Part shown: piece by piece, positions 53,601 through 62,727 of the stretch
Layout: each line of letters opens with the position of its first letter
Position numbering within the stretch: the first letter of the stretch is position 1
NCBI RefSeq assembly: GCF_913773735.1
Contig: NZ_CAJYEB010000035.1
Location: 1 to 64,000, forward strand
DNA length: 64,000 nt
Direction: 5' to 3'
DNA from: an uncultured Massilia sp.
Lineage (GTDB): Bacteria; Pseudomonadota; Gammaproteobacteria; Burkholderiales; Burkholderiaceae_D
Made by a program: the position numbers and the translations under genes
Notes under the pieces: model-generated
Told to the model about the DNA's origin: nothing
The model's input: only the letters and a program-made list of their open reading frames with translations
Database searches by the model: none

Positions 53601-54916
53601 GCGTGGCGCCGATGACGAATGCCGTCCCGCACCACGCCCCAAGGAACAAGCCGGCGACCGTCCTGTTCGCCAGCCTGATCGGTACCACCATCGAGTTCTT
53701 CGACTTCTACATCTACGCCACCGCCGCCGTGCTGGTGTTCCCGAAGCTGTTCTTCCCGGCGGGGGACGCCGCCGCGGCCACGCTGCAATCGCTGGCCACC
53801 TTCGCCATCGCCTTTTTCGCGCGGCCGGTCGGTTCGGCCGTGTTCGGCCATTTCGGCGACCGCATCGGCCGCAAGGCCACGCTGGTCGCCGCGCTGCTGA
53901 CGATGGGCGTCTCGACCGTCGTGATCGGCCTGCTGCCGACCTATGCCGCCATCGGCACGCTGGCGCCGCTGCTGCTCGCGCTGTGCCGCTTCGGCCAGGG
54001 CCTGGGCCTGGGCGGCGAGTGGGGCGGGGCGGTGCTGCTCGCCACCGAGAACGCGCCGCCGGGCAAGCGCGCCTGGTACGGCATGTTCCCGCAGCTCGGC
54101 GCGCCTCTGGGCTTCTTCCTGTCCGGCGCGATCTTCCTGCTGCTGTCCGAGACGCTGAGCGACGCCGATTTCTTCGCCTGGGGCTGGCGCGTGCCGTTCC
54201 TGGCCAGCGCGCTGCTGGTGGCGGTCGGCCTGTACGTGCGCCTGAAGATCACCGAGACGCCGGATTTCCAGGCCGTCCTCGACCGCAACGAGCGCGTCCG
54301 CCTGCCGGTGCTGGAGGTGCTGTCACGACACACCCGCCCGCTGGTGCTGGGCACGCTGGGCGCGCTGGCGACCTTCGTGATCTTCTACCTGATGACCGTG
54401 TTCGCGCTCAGTTGGGGCACGACGGCGCTCGGCTATTCCCGCCAGCAGTTCCTGGTGCTGCAACTGTTCGCCATCGTGTTCTTCGGCCTGACGATCCCGA
54501 TCGCCGCCGTGCTGGCCGACCGCCACGGACGGCGCGCGGCGATGATCGCGGTGTCGGCGGCGATCGCCGCCTTCGGCCTGCTGCTGGGTCCCATGTTCGG
54601 CTCCGGCAGCCTGCTCGTGGTGACGCTGTTCATGGTGCTCGGCCAGTGCCTGATCGGCATGACCTACGGCCCGCTGGGCACGCTGCTGGCCGAGCTGTTC
54701 CCCCCGGCCGTGCGCTACACGGGCGCGTCGCTGACGTTCAACCTGGCCGGCATCCTGGGCGCCTCGCTGGCGCCGTACATCGCGACCTGGCTGGCCACCC
54801 ATCACGGGCTGCACTGGGTGGGCTGGTACCTGAGCGCGGCCGCGCTGGTCAGCCTGGTGGCGCTGGCGCAGACCGGGCGCGCCGGGCGGCCCGGGGCGGC
54901 GCCGGCACACCGATAG
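53597..54916 (+). CDS. MHS-family (MFS) transporter
   Basis: 439 residues with 12 membrane helices. GTTIEFFDFYIYATAAVLVF near residues 30-50, HFGDRIGRKATLV (MFS loop motif) and RFGQGLGLGGEWGGAVLLAT are characteristic of the metabolite:H+ symporter branch (shikimate, dicarboxylate and betaine importers). The substrate is unknown. It overlaps the thioredoxin gene by four bases; the pairing is unusual and has no obvious logic. The GFA gene starts 10 bases after its stop in the same direction. Confidence 0.87.
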   Translation: MSVAPMTNAVPHHAPRNKPATVLFASLIGTTIEFFDFYIYATAAVLVFPKLFFPAGDAAAATLQSLATFAIAFFARPVGSAVFGHFGDRIGRKATLVAALLTMGVSTVVIGLLPTYAAIGTLAPLLLALCRFGQGLGLGGEWGGAVLLATENAPPGKRAWYGMFPQLGAPLGFFLSGAIFLLLSETLSDADFFAWGWRVPFLASALLVAVGLYVRLKITETPDFQAVLDRNERVRLPVLEVLSRHTRPLVLGTLGALATFVIFYLMTVFALSWGTTALGYSRQQFLVLQLFAIVFFGLTIPIAAVLADRHGRRAAMIAVSAAIAAFGLLLGPMFGSGSLLVVTLFMVLGQCLIGMTYGPLGTLLAELFPPAVRYTGASLTFNLAGILGASLAPYIATWLATHHGLHWVGWYLSAAALVSLVALAQTGRAGRPGAAPAHR

Positions 54917-54926
54917 GGAGGACGAC

Positions 54927-55343
54927 ATGAACTGGACCGGAGGATGCGCCTGCGGCGCGGTGCGCTACGAGACGGCGGGGCCGGCGTTCAACGCCACCCT
55001 GTGCCATTGCGTCGACTGCCGGCGCGCCTCCGGGGCGCCGGCGCTGGCCTGGTTCAGCGTGCCGGCCGCGGCGCTGCGCTGGACCGCTGGCGCGCCGGTC
55101 GTCCACCGTTCCAGCGGGCGGGCGCGGCGCGGCCATTGCGGCCGCTGCGGCACGCAACTGACCTGGCAGGGCGACGCCAGCCCGGACGAGATCGACGTCG
55201 CCACCGCGACGCTGGACGATCCGGAACTGGCGCCGCCGCGCGACCATACGTTCGCCGCCGAACGCCTGTCCTGGCTGCGGCTGGACGATGGGCTGCCGGC
55301 GTATCCGCGCACCCGCGCCGAGGGCCTGGCCCCGGGAACCTGA
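54927..55343 (+). CDS. GFA-family zinc-binding protein
   Basis: 138 residues. Zinc-ligand cysteines are in GGCACGAVRYE (residues 5-15), LCHCVDCRRASGAP (about 29-42) and CGRCGTQLTW (about 73-82), the full pattern of the glutathione-dependent formaldehyde-activating (Gfa/CENP-V) fold. The name overstates what is known: most members have no proven activity with formaldehyde. It follows the MHS gene by 10 bp with GGGAGGACG before the ATG, so it could be in the same transcript. Confidence 0.87.
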   Translation: MNWTGGCACGAVRYETAGPAFNATLCHCVDCRRASGAPALAWFSVPAAALRWTAGAPVVHRSSGRARRGHCGRCGTQLTWQGDASPDEIDVATATLDDPELAPPRDHTFAAERLSWLRLDDGLPAYPRTRAEGLAPGT

Positions 55344-55433
55344 ATTGGTAGTCGCGCTCTAAACCGCCGCCACGGCGCCGCGCGGACGCGCGCATCGTTC
55401 AGAATGGCGGCTTTACCATCACGAGGAGACCCC

Positions 55434-55856
55434 ATGGACCAACCCGAGATGACCCCGGCATTCTTCAACGAGCGCGGCCAGCCGTTCCTGCCCGGCCACC
55501 TGGGCATCGAGATCGTGCGCATCGCCCCGGGGGAGGTGGCCGCGCGCCTGCCGGTGCAGCCGCACCTGCTGGCGCCGAACGGCTACCTGCACGCCGGCAG
55601 CGTCGTCACGCTGGCCGATACCGCGGCGGGCTACGGCTGCATCGCCAGCCTGCCGGACGGCGCGCACAGCTTCACCACCGTCGAACTCAAGTCGAACCAC
55701 ATGGGCACGGCGCGCGAGGGCGCGATCTGGTGCGTCGCGAAGGCGGCGCACCTGGGACGCACCACCCAGGTCTGGGATGCGGAAGTCAAGGACGAGGCCA
55801 GCGGCCGCACGATCGCGCTGTTCCGCTGCACGCAGATGCTGCTGTACCCGAAATAA
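55434..55856 (+). CDS. PaaI-type hotdog-fold thioesterase
   Basis: 140 residues from the ATG at 55434, preceded by GAGGAGAC. LLAPNGYLHAGSVVTLADTA around residues 45-64 is the PaaI/YbgC-type hotdog helix with the catalytic region, and VELKSNHMGTAREG the following strand. Such enzymes hydrolyse acyl-CoA thioesters, often phenylacetyl-type or medium-chain substrates, in the cytoplasm. The substrate here is not evident. It stands alone, 91 bp after the GFA gene. Confidence 0.86.
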   Translation: MDQPEMTPAFFNERGQPFLPGHLGIEIVRIAPGEVAARLPVQPHLLAPNGYLHAGSVVTLADTAAGYGCIASLPDGAHSFTTVELKSNHMGTAREGAIWCVAKAAHLGRTTQVWDAEVKDEASGRTIALFRCTQMLLYPK

Positions 55857-55954
55857 GGCCGAAAGCGGGCCGGCTCAGCCGTGCGCGCTCCCGGATGCGA
55901 AATTGTTAAACTTAAATTTCTTTTAACTTTCATTTCACATTCCGGAGACCTGTC

Positions 55955-56446
55955 ATGCTTTCATCCATCCTGCGTCCAGCCACCGCCTGCCTGCTGCTGT
56001 CGGTCGCGTTCGGCGCATCCGCCGGCAACAAGACCTACCAGGACCTCGAACTGTCCGGCGTGCTGCAGGAGATCCCGGGACCGTCGCCGCGCTGCGCATC
56101 GCAATTCGGCGGCACCATCCTCGGCTACGGCAACAGCGCGCTGCTCGGGCGCGTCACGTTCCTGGCCAGCGACTGCATCACCCCGAGCGGCACCAGCTAC
56201 ACGTTCAGCGACGGCCGCTTCATGATCACCACGCTGACGGGCGAACTGCTGTTCGCCGCCTACAGCGGCCAGTTCGTGCCCACCGGCGAGGGGACGAAAT
56301 ACGTGTTCAGCAACGCGACCTTCCAGATCACGGGCGGCACCGGCCGTTATGCGAAGGCCAGCGGCGGCGGCGACCTGGTCGGCGGGGAAGACATGGCCAC
56401 CGGCCAGGGCACGATCCAGCTGAAGGGGCGAATCCTGGTCAAATGA
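55955..56446 (+). CDS. Exported protein, function unknown
   Basis: 163 residues. A signal peptide (MLSSILRPATACLLLSVAFG) is cleaved probably after ASA at about residue 23. The mature part is rich in beta-strand patterns with paired glycines (FQITGGTGRYAKASGGGDLV) and two cysteines (RCASQ and SDCITP). The strand-rich layout recalls allene-oxide-cyclase-like barrels, but I would not assign it. An AT-rich promoter-like stretch with a GTTAAA/TTTAAC dyad (about 55906-55928) and GGAGA precede it. Confidence 0.7.
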   Translation: MLSSILRPATACLLLSVAFGASAGNKTYQDLELSGVLQEIPGPSPRCASQFGGTILGYGNSALLGRVTFLASDCITPSGTSYTFSDGRFMITTLTGELLFAAYSGQFVPTGEGTKYVFSNATFQITGGTGRYAKASGGGDLVGGEDMATGQGTIQLKGRILVK

Positions 56447-56451
56447 GGCCG

Positions 56452-56475
56452 GCGGGGTGGGTAGTTCCACCCCGC
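56452..56475. terminator. Hairpin after the exported-protein gene
   Basis: GCGGGGTGG (56452-56460), loop GTAGTT, CCACCCCGC (56467-56475). It starts six bases after the stop codon and lies between convergent genes. No T-run follows on either strand. Confidence 0.5.
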
Positions 56476-56526
56476 AGTCCGTGGCCACGCGGGACGTCCG
56501 CACGCCCCGCGCGCGCCGCGGCGCGC

Positions 56527-57327
56527 TCAGAACGAATACACCAGCGTCAGCGACGTCTGCGTATCGGTATTCTTCTTTTCCTGCGGGACGTTGGTGTCGT
56601 TGCGCGCGCTGAAGGCGGCCTTCATCTGCATCGTCCCGTTGATCTTGGTGCTGAGCGCGGTCTCGGCGATCGAATGGGTGTTCGCGGTGCTGCGCTCCAC
56701 GCTCACGCTCTGCGAGAAGGCCGCCGACGGGCTGACGCGCCAGCGCAGCTGGGCCGCGCCGCGCACCGTCACGCCGGACTCGATCTCGCCCTCGGCATTC
56801 TCGCCGTGGAAGTAGCCCGGGCCGATCTCGACGTCGACCGTCTTGTCCTCGCGGCGCAGCAGCTGGGTGCCGTAGCCCACGCCGATCGACGAATAGCGCG
56901 TGTAGGCGCCGAACTTGTCGTTGACGTGCGAGCCGAGCACGAAGGCGCGGTTGCCGTCCTCGAGCAGCTTGTAGGCGGCCTTGGCTGACAGCGAGTAGCG
57001 CTGGGCCGAGCGGGTGCGGGTGCGCGTGCCGTCGTCGTTGGCGATCTCGTCTTCCTTGAAATAGCCACTGAAGATGTACTCGTTGCTCCAGTTGCGCATT
57101 TCGTGGCGGGCGTCGACCTTGCCGGTCACCGAGGTGCCGGTGGTGTTGCCCGACGTGGTGATGGCGCCGAGTTCGGCCGAGGTGTACCAGTTGCTGCCGT
57201 CCGGGATCGCCGTGCTGGGCGGCTGGGTGAAATAGGTGGACGAGGGCGCCGCGTCGGCGAGATCGTCCGCGTGGACCGTGACGGCGGCCAGGGCCAGCGC
57301 GCAAAACATCAGAGATTTCATAGGCAT
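56527..57327 (-). CDS. DUF481 outer-membrane beta-barrel protein
   Basis: 266 residues from the ATG at 57327 (or 264 from 57321); the frame is open further upstream but without a signal peptide. MPMKSLMFCALALAAVTVHA is a clear signal peptide. The mature part is DUF481 (YdiY-like): SAELGAITTSGNTTGTSV, repeated amphipathic strands, and the C-terminal SLTLVYSF with a terminal phenylalanine typical of outer-membrane barrels. The function of DUF481 is unknown; E. coli YdiY is acid-inducible. No strong ribosome site is visible. Confidence 0.86.
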   Translation of the reverse strand: MPMKSLMFCALALAAVTVHADDLADAAPSSTYFTQPPSTAIPDGSNWYTSAELGAITTSGNTTGTSVTGKVDARHEMRNWSNEYIFSGYFKEDEIANDDGTRTRTRSAQRYSLSAKAAYKLLEDGNRAFVLGSHVNDKFGAYTRYSSIGVGYGTQLLRREDKTVDVEIGPGYFHGENAEGEIESGVTVRGAAQLRWRVSPSAAFSQSVSVERSTANTHSIAETALSTKINGTMQMKAAFSARNDTNVPQEKKNTDTQTSLTLVYSF

Positions 57328-57603
57328 CTGTACGGCTGCCGTCTGTCGCCCGGAGGACCGGACCTGGACAGCCTGTCGTTCATGGATGGTCCGCCGTGGG
57401 CGACATGCCGGCATGGCAGAGGCGACATTGTAGCCCAAAGCGGACTCGGGAGCCCGCCCGCGCGCCGGATTTTCTTCACGCCCGACCGGGAAAAAGTTTC
57501 TGCAATTGTCAACTCCGCATTAATTGTGTTTGCAATGTTGCTCGGCAGGTGCCTAGAATGCCCGCTTTGCCGACATACCGGCGTGGATGTATAAGGAAGC
57601 AGA

Positions 57604-58233
57604 TTGACCAGGGTAGTTATCGCCGACGACCACGAATTGATCCGCGAGGGGATCAAGAAGATCGTCAGGGCCTGCGCCGACCTAAAAATCGTCGGCGAAG
57701 CCTCGGACCTGAAACAGGCCATCGCACTCGTCGCCCAGGTCCGGCCCGACGTGGCGGTGCTCGACATCAGCCTGCCGGACTACGACGGCCTGGACGGCCT
57801 GGTCGAGTTGCGTCGCCATTTCCCGTCCCTGCGCGTGGTGATGCTCAGCATGCACCCGGAAGAGCGTTACGCGCTGGGGGCGCTGCGCGCGGGCGCGCTC
57901 GCCTACGTGTCCAAGGCGCGCGCCTCGACCGAGCTGGTGGATGCGGTGCGCGCGGCGGCCGTCGGCGATGGCTGGATCGGCCCGCGCGTGAGCCGCCTGC
58001 TGGACGACGAGACCCGCCCGGTGCTGCGCGCACCGCACCACAGCCTGACGCCGCGCGAAGCGGAGATCGTCGCGCTGATCGGCGCCGGCCTGCAGATCAA
58101 GCAGGTGGCGGCCGAACTGGGCATCAGCGTCAGTTCGGTCAACACGTATCGCGGGCGCATCTTCCGCAAGATGGGGCTGTCGACGAACGCGGCGCTGATC
58201 CGCTACGCGCTGCAGCACGGGCTGGCGGGATAA
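57604..58233 (+). CDS. NarL/LuxR-family response regulator
   Basis: 209 residues from a TTG at 57604, with AAGGAAG upstream; no in-frame ATG precedes the receiver. D8/D9 and phospho-acceptor D54 (AVLDISLPDYDG) are present, and K104 in YVSKARAS. The C-terminal LuxR helix-turn-helix (about 148-205) reads LTPREAEIVALIGAG then ISVSSVNTYRGRIFRKMGL. It should be a two-component transcription factor. No cognate kinase is adjacent; the next gene encodes a receiver-containing EAL protein in the same direction, 345 bp later. Confidence 0.9.
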   Translation: MTRVVIADDHELIREGIKKIVRACADLKIVGEASDLKQAIALVAQVRPDVAVLDISLPDYDGLDGLVELRRHFPSLRVVMLSMHPEERYALGALRAGALAYVSKARASTELVDAVRAAAVGDGWIGPRVSRLLDDETRPVLRAPHHSLTPREAEIVALIGAGLQIKQVAAELGISVSSVNTYRGRIFRKMGLSTNAALIRYALQHGLAG

Positions 58234-58578
58234 TTGGTACAAATTGAGTTGTTTGTGAGCAACAATGTAAAACACCGGCTGTCGTTAAATATGCGACGCC
58301 CGCCGGGCGGCGCACGGGGGGCATGGCGCTGGGAGGACGAGGCGTCGCGCTACCCCCGAGTCCGTACGGAAAGTGCCGTAAATACACATTTCCGCGACAC
58401 CTAGTTGCTTTTAGAATGTTATTGCAGAGTCATTTTCGGTATCATCGTAACAAGATTCCCGGCCGGGGTCGTGCGCTGTCCCGGCTGCCGACAGACAGAC
58501 CATACACGACCTGAGCAGCGCAGCGTCGCCGCGCACCGGACATCGTCGCCGGCGCGTCGGCGGCGCAGCGCGACGACG
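58234..58578. other. Intergenic region upstream of the receiver-EAL gene
   Basis: About 345 bases without a convincing gene. It holds a small dyad TTGTT...AACAA around 58252-58268, possibly a weak transcription end for the response-regulator gene, and a GC-rich palindrome near 58301-58311. An AT-rich stretch at 58380-58460 probably includes the promoter of the next gene. I see no RNA gene in it. Confidence 0.4.
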
Positions 58579-61260
58579 ATGACGACGACGCACGACAACG
58601 CTTCGCCCGCGCGCGCGGGCACGCCCGGCCCCGCGGCGGACATCCTGGTGGTGGAGGACAGCCCCACCCAGGCACAGCACCTCGTGCGCCTGCTGGCGCG
58701 CGAGCCCGGTTTCCGCGTGCGCGTCGCGGCCGACGGCGTCGCGGCGCTGGAAGCGATGCGCGCGGCACGGCCCGACCTGGTCCTGAGCGACATCGCCATG
58801 CCGCGCATGGACGGGTATGCGCTGTGCCGGGCGATCAAGGACGATCCGCGCCTGTCCGGCGTGCCGGTGGTGCTGCTGACGCGCCTGAGCACCCTGCAGG
58901 ACATCGTGCGCAGCCTGGAGGCCGGCGCCGATGCCTTCCTGCGCAAGCCCTACGAGCCGGCCGAGCTGTTCGCCCGCGTGCACCGCTTGCTGGAGCAGGG
59001 GCCCGGCAGCGGCGACGAGCGCCCGCTCGAATTCCTGGCCAGCGAGCGCCGCCGCATCTACGAGCTGCTGGTCGCCACCCACGAGGATGCGTTGCGCCTG
59101 AACGAGGAGCTGGCCGAGCAGCAGGCCGGCCTGGAGCGCCTGTGCGGCTCGCTGGCCCTGCTGGGCAGCATCGCCGGTTCGCTCAACGAGGCGCTGTCGG
59201 AAACCGCGGTGGCCGACGCCGCGCTCGGCCAGCTGCTGCAGCTGGCCGCCCTCGACGGCGCGGCGCTCAGTACCGCCGGGCCCGGCGGCGCCTTGCGCCT
59301 GGTGGCCGCGCGCGGGGACATCGACGCCGCCGCGCTGTGCCCGCAGTGCGACGGCGGCGGCAACGGCACGCCCGGCGCAGAACGCCTGATGTGCCTCCCG
59401 CTGGTGGCGGGCGAGCGCCGCCTCGGCGTGCTGCACCTGCGTTCCTGCCCCGGCGGCCTGGGCGAGGGCGAGCGGCCGCTGCTCGACAACGTCGCCAAGC
59501 AGGTCGCCCTGGCGCTCGAACGCACCCGCCTGTACGCCCAGATGGAAGCGCTGGTGGTCGAACGCACCGAGGCCCTGCGCTCGGAGCGCAACCGCCTGTC
59601 GGCCGTCGTCGAGACGGCCGGCGCCCTGGTCTTCCTGACCGATGCCGAGGGGCGCATCGTGATGTTCAACCGCGCCTGCGAGGAAACCCTGGGCTGGCGC
59701 GCCGTCGACGCGATGGGGCGGCGCTGCTGGGACGTGGTGCGCTCGGCCGGCGATCCGGCGGCCGTGCGCGACAACTTCGACGCGCTGCTCGAAAACCGCC
59801 TGGTGCAGCCGGTGGCGGGGGAATGGGTCACGCGCGACGGCCAGGTGCGTTCGATCCTGTGGAACAGCACCGTGCTGCGGCGCGCCGACGGCAGCATCGA
59901 CTACGTGCTCGGCACCGGCATCGACATCACCGAATTGCGCGGCGCCGAGGAGCGCCTGCGCTACGTCAGCAATTTCGACACGCTGACCGGCCTGCCCAAC
60001 CGCCAGCTGCTGCGCGACCGCCTGCGCGAGATGCAGGCCGACGCGCGCGCCACCGGCCAGCCGCTGGGTTTCCTGCTGCTGCGCTTCGGGCGCATGGCGC
60101 TGATCCGCGAGACGCTGGGACTGCGCGCCGAACAGGCGCTGCTGCAGCAGGTGGCGGGCCGCCTGAAGGAGCTGTCGGGGATCGACGCCATCGGGCGCTT
60201 TTCCGAGAACGCGTTCGCCGTGGTGGCCCTGCGCGCTGACGCCGACGCCCTGGCCGCGCTGGCGCGCCGCCTGCTCGCCGTGCTGGGCGCGCCGTACGCC
60301 TACGACCAGGAAGAGCTGCACCTCGATCCGTGCGCCGGCATCGCCGTCTATCCGAACGACGGCATGGACTTCGACGTGCTGGCCAAGGGCGCCGAGGCGG
60401 CGCTGCGCCAGGCCGCCGACGGCGTCGGCCAGCGCTACGCCTTCTACCGGCCGGAACTGAACCGCGGCGCCAACGACCGCTTCCGCCTCGAGAGCGCGCT
60501 GCGCCGGGCGCTGGAGCGCCACGAACTGGAACTGCACTACCAACCCCAGGTCGAGCTGGCCAGCGGCACCATCGTCGGCGCCGAGGCGCTGCTGCGCTGG
60601 CGCAGCCCGGAACGCGGCCTGGTCTCGCCGGCCACCTTCATCACGCTGGCCGAGGAAACGGGCCTGATCCAGGAAATCGGCGAATGGACGCTGCGCGAGA
60701 CCTGCGCCCGCCTGCGCGCCTGGCAGCACGCCGGCCTGCCGGTGGTGCCGGTCTCGGTGAACCTGTCGGCGCACCAGTTCTCGGACGAGATCGTCGGCAC
60801 GGTGCGCCGCATCCTCGACGAGTACGCGATCGACCCGCGCCTGCTCGAACTGGAGCTGACCGAAAGCGCGTCGATGGCCAACGCCGGCAAGACCGTGGAC
60901 CTGCTGGCCCAGCTCAAGGCGATGGGCATCCACCTGGCCATCGACGATTTCGGCACCGGCTACTCGAACCTGAACTACCTGAAGCGCTTCCCGGTCGACA
61001 AGCTCAAGCTCGACCAGTCCTTCGTGCGCGACATCCTGACCGACGGCGAGGACCTGGCGATCTCGCGCGCCGTGATCGCGATGGCGCACGGGCTGCGCCT
61101 GACGGTGGTGGCGGAAGGGGTGGAAAACCGCGGCCAGCGCGACGTGCTGGCCCAGCTGGGCTGCGACCTGGTGCAGGGCTGGCACTTCAGCCGCGCGGTG
61201 CCGGCCGACGACTTCGCGCGCCTGCTGGCCGCGGGCCGGATCGATCCCGGCGAGGAGTGA
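58579..61260 (+). CDS. Receiver-GAF-PAS-degenerate GGDEF-EAL protein (probable c-di-GMP phosphodiesterase)
   Basis: 893 residues from the ATG at 58579. The receiver has phospho-acceptor D71 (LVLSDIAMPRMDG). A coiled region, a GAF-like domain (about 200-325), a PAS domain (about 345-455) and a GGDEF-like domain follow. In the last, SENAF (542-546) replaces GGDEF, so cyclase activity is not expected; such domains often bind GTP to regulate. The EAL domain is intact (E669 in AEALLRWRS, LTESASM, DDFGTGYSNLNYL). Phosphorylation of the receiver would control c-di-GMP breakdown. It is soluble, with no membrane helix. The partner kinase is unknown. Confidence 0.9.
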   Translation: MTTTHDNASPARAGTPGPAADILVVEDSPTQAQHLVRLLAREPGFRVRVAADGVAALEAMRAARPDLVLSDIAMPRMDGYALCRAIKDDPRLSGVPVVLLTRLSTLQDIVRSLEAGADAFLRKPYEPAELFARVHRLLEQGPGSGDERPLEFLASERRRIYELLVATHEDALRLNEELAEQQAGLERLCGSLALLGSIAGSLNEALSETAVADAALGQLLQLAALDGAALSTAGPGGALRLVAARGDIDAAALCPQCDGGGNGTPGAERLMCLPLVAGERRLGVLHLRSCPGGLGEGERPLLDNVAKQVALALERTRLYAQMEALVVERTEALRSERNRLSAVVETAGALVFLTDAEGRIVMFNRACEETLGWRAVDAMGRRCWDVVRSAGDPAAVRDNFDALLENRLVQPVAGEWVTRDGQVRSILWNSTVLRRADGSIDYVLGTGIDITELRGAEERLRYVSNFDTLTGLPNRQLLRDRLREMQADARATGQPLGFLLLRFGRMALIRETLGLRAEQALLQQVAGRLKELSGIDAIGRFSENAFAVVALRADADALAALARRLLAVLGAPYAYDQEELHLDPCAGIAVYPNDGMDFDVLAKGAEAALRQAADGVGQRYAFYRPELNRGANDRFRLESALRRALERHELELHYQPQVELASGTIVGAEALLRWRSPERGLVSPATFITLAEETGLIQEIGEWTLRETCARLRAWQHAGLPVVPVSVNLSAHQFSDEIVGTVRRILDEYAIDPRLLELELTESASMANAGKTVDLLAQLKAMGIHLAIDDFGTGYSNLNYLKRFPVDKLKLDQSFVRDILTDGEDLAISRAVIAMAHGLRLTVVAEGVENRGQRDVLAQLGCDLVQGWHFSRAVPADDFARLLAAGRIDPGEE

Positions 61261-61268
61261 GACCACGG

Positions 61269-61294
61269 CGCCGCCCCGGCTCGCCGGGGCGGCG
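61269..61294. terminator. GC-only hairpin between convergent EAL and NCS2 genes
   Basis: A 12-bp perfect stem (61269-61280 with 61283-61294) containing CCGCCCCGGC and its complement. It lies eight bases after the EAL stop and six before the end of the opposing permease gene. The arm sequence is nearly the same as at 15794-15817. Confidence 0.5.
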
Positions 61295-61299
61295 GGCCG

Positions 61300-62592
61300 T
61301 CAGGCGCCGACGTACACGATCTTGAACGTGAACAGCGCCGCGATCACCCAGATCACCGGCTTGACCTCGCGCGCCCGGCCGGTGGTGAGCTTGAGCGCCG
61401 CATAGGTGATGAAGCCGAACGCGATGCCTTCGGCGATCGAATAGGTGAACGGGATCACCAGTGCCGTGACGGCGGCCGGAATCGCCTCGGTGGTATCGTG
61501 CCAGGCGATGTCGCCCAGGTCGCGCAGCATCAGGCAGGCCACGAACAGCAGCGCCGGCGCGGTGGCGTAGGCCGGCACCACGCCCGCCAGCGGCGCGATG
61601 AACAGGCAGGCCAGGAACAGCGCGGCCACCGTCAGCGCCGTCAGGCCGGTGCGCCCGCCGGCCTGCACCCCGGCGGCGCTTTCGACGAAGGCCGTCGTGC
61701 TCGACGTGCCCAGCGCGGCGCCCGCGACGATGGCGGTGCTGTCGGCCAGCAGCGCGCGGTTGAGCCGGTCCATCTTGCCCTCGACCAGCAACCCGGCGCG
61801 GCTGGCCACGCCCATCAGGGTGCCGGTGGCGTCGAACAGCTCGACCAGGAAGAACACCAGGACCACGTTGAGGATGCCGACCGCGAGCGCGCCCGGGATG
61901 TCCAGCTGCGCGAAGGTCGGCGCGATCGACGGCGGCGCCGACACCAGGCCCTGGAAGCTGTTCCCGCCGAAGAAGAAACTCAGCACGGTGACGGCGACGA
62001 TGCCGATCAGGATGGCGCCGCGCACGCGCAGGCGGTCGAGCGTGACGGTCAGGAGGAAGCCCGCGGCCGCCATGATCGCGCCCGGCTGGTGCAGGTCGCC
62101 GGTCTTGACCAGCGTGGGCGGGTTGGCGACGACGATGCCGGCGTTCTTCAGCGCGATCAGCGCGAGGAACATGCCCAGGCCCACGGTGATGGCCACGCGC
62201 AGCGAATGCGGGATGCCGTCGACGATCATCGCGCGCAGCCCGCATGCGGAGGCCAGGATGAACAGGCAGCCGGACAGGAACACGGCGCCCAGCGCCGCCT
62301 GCCAGGGCACGCCCATGCCGAGCACGACCGCGTAGGCGAAGTAGGCGTTCAGGCCCATGCCCGGCGCCATCGCGATCGGGTAGTTGGCGTACAGGCCCAT
62401 CACCGCGCTGCCGAGCGCTGCCACCAGGCAGGTCGCCACGAACACGGCGTCCTTGGGCATGCCGGCGTCGCCGAGGATCGAGGGATTGACGAAGATGATG
62501 TAGGCCATCGTCAGGAAAGTGGTCAGGCCGGCCAGCACTTCGGTGCGCACGTCGCTGCCGCTTTCCCGCAGCTTGAAGAGTCGTTCGAGCAT
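61300..62592 (-). CDS. NCS2-family purine permease (AzgA/PbuG type)
   Basis: 430 residues from the ATG at 62592 (MLERLFKLRESGSDVRTEVL). About 12-14 membrane segments. MAYIIFVNPSIL near residue 30, MAPGMGLNAYFAY near 75, FVELFDATGTLMGV-type helix residues (VELFDATGTLMGVA) and GTSSTTAFVESAAGV are the AzgA/PbuG/GhxP signatures. It should import hypoxanthine, guanine or adenine with protons. It is divergent from the sugar kinase gene with a 135-bp spacer. The preferred base cannot be told; a purine riboswitch is not evident upstream. Confidence 0.92.
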   Translation of the reverse strand: MLERLFKLRESGSDVRTEVLAGLTTFLTMAYIIFVNPSILGDAGMPKDAVFVATCLVAALGSAVMGLYANYPIAMAPGMGLNAYFAYAVVLGMGVPWQAALGAVFLSGCLFILASACGLRAMIVDGIPHSLRVAITVGLGMFLALIALKNAGIVVANPPTLVKTGDLHQPGAIMAAAGFLLTVTLDRLRVRGAILIGIVAVTVLSFFFGGNSFQGLVSAPPSIAPTFAQLDIPGALAVGILNVVLVFFLVELFDATGTLMGVASRAGLLVEGKMDRLNRALLADSTAIVAGAALGTSSTTAFVESAAGVQAGGRTGLTALTVAALFLACLFIAPLAGVVPAYATAPALLFVACLMLRDLGDIAWHDTTEAIPAAVTALVIPFTYSIAEGIAFGFITYAALKLTTGRAREVKPVIWVIAALFTFKIVYVGA

Positions 62593-62727
62593 GGGATTCG
62601 CTTGCGTGGGGAGAATGGCCGAAGCATACCATCCGCGACCCGCCACGGACGAGCGCCGCCGGGGCATAATGCATGGTTTCGGGACGCTGCGGCCGACCGC
62701 GGCAGACGACGAGATACGGGAACACAC

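Noticed and set aside
58411..61266. A 951-codon open frame antisense to the receiver-EAL gene
   Set aside because: No recognisable motif; composition is that of a shadow frame. The plus-strand frame shows receiver, PAS and EAL signatures.
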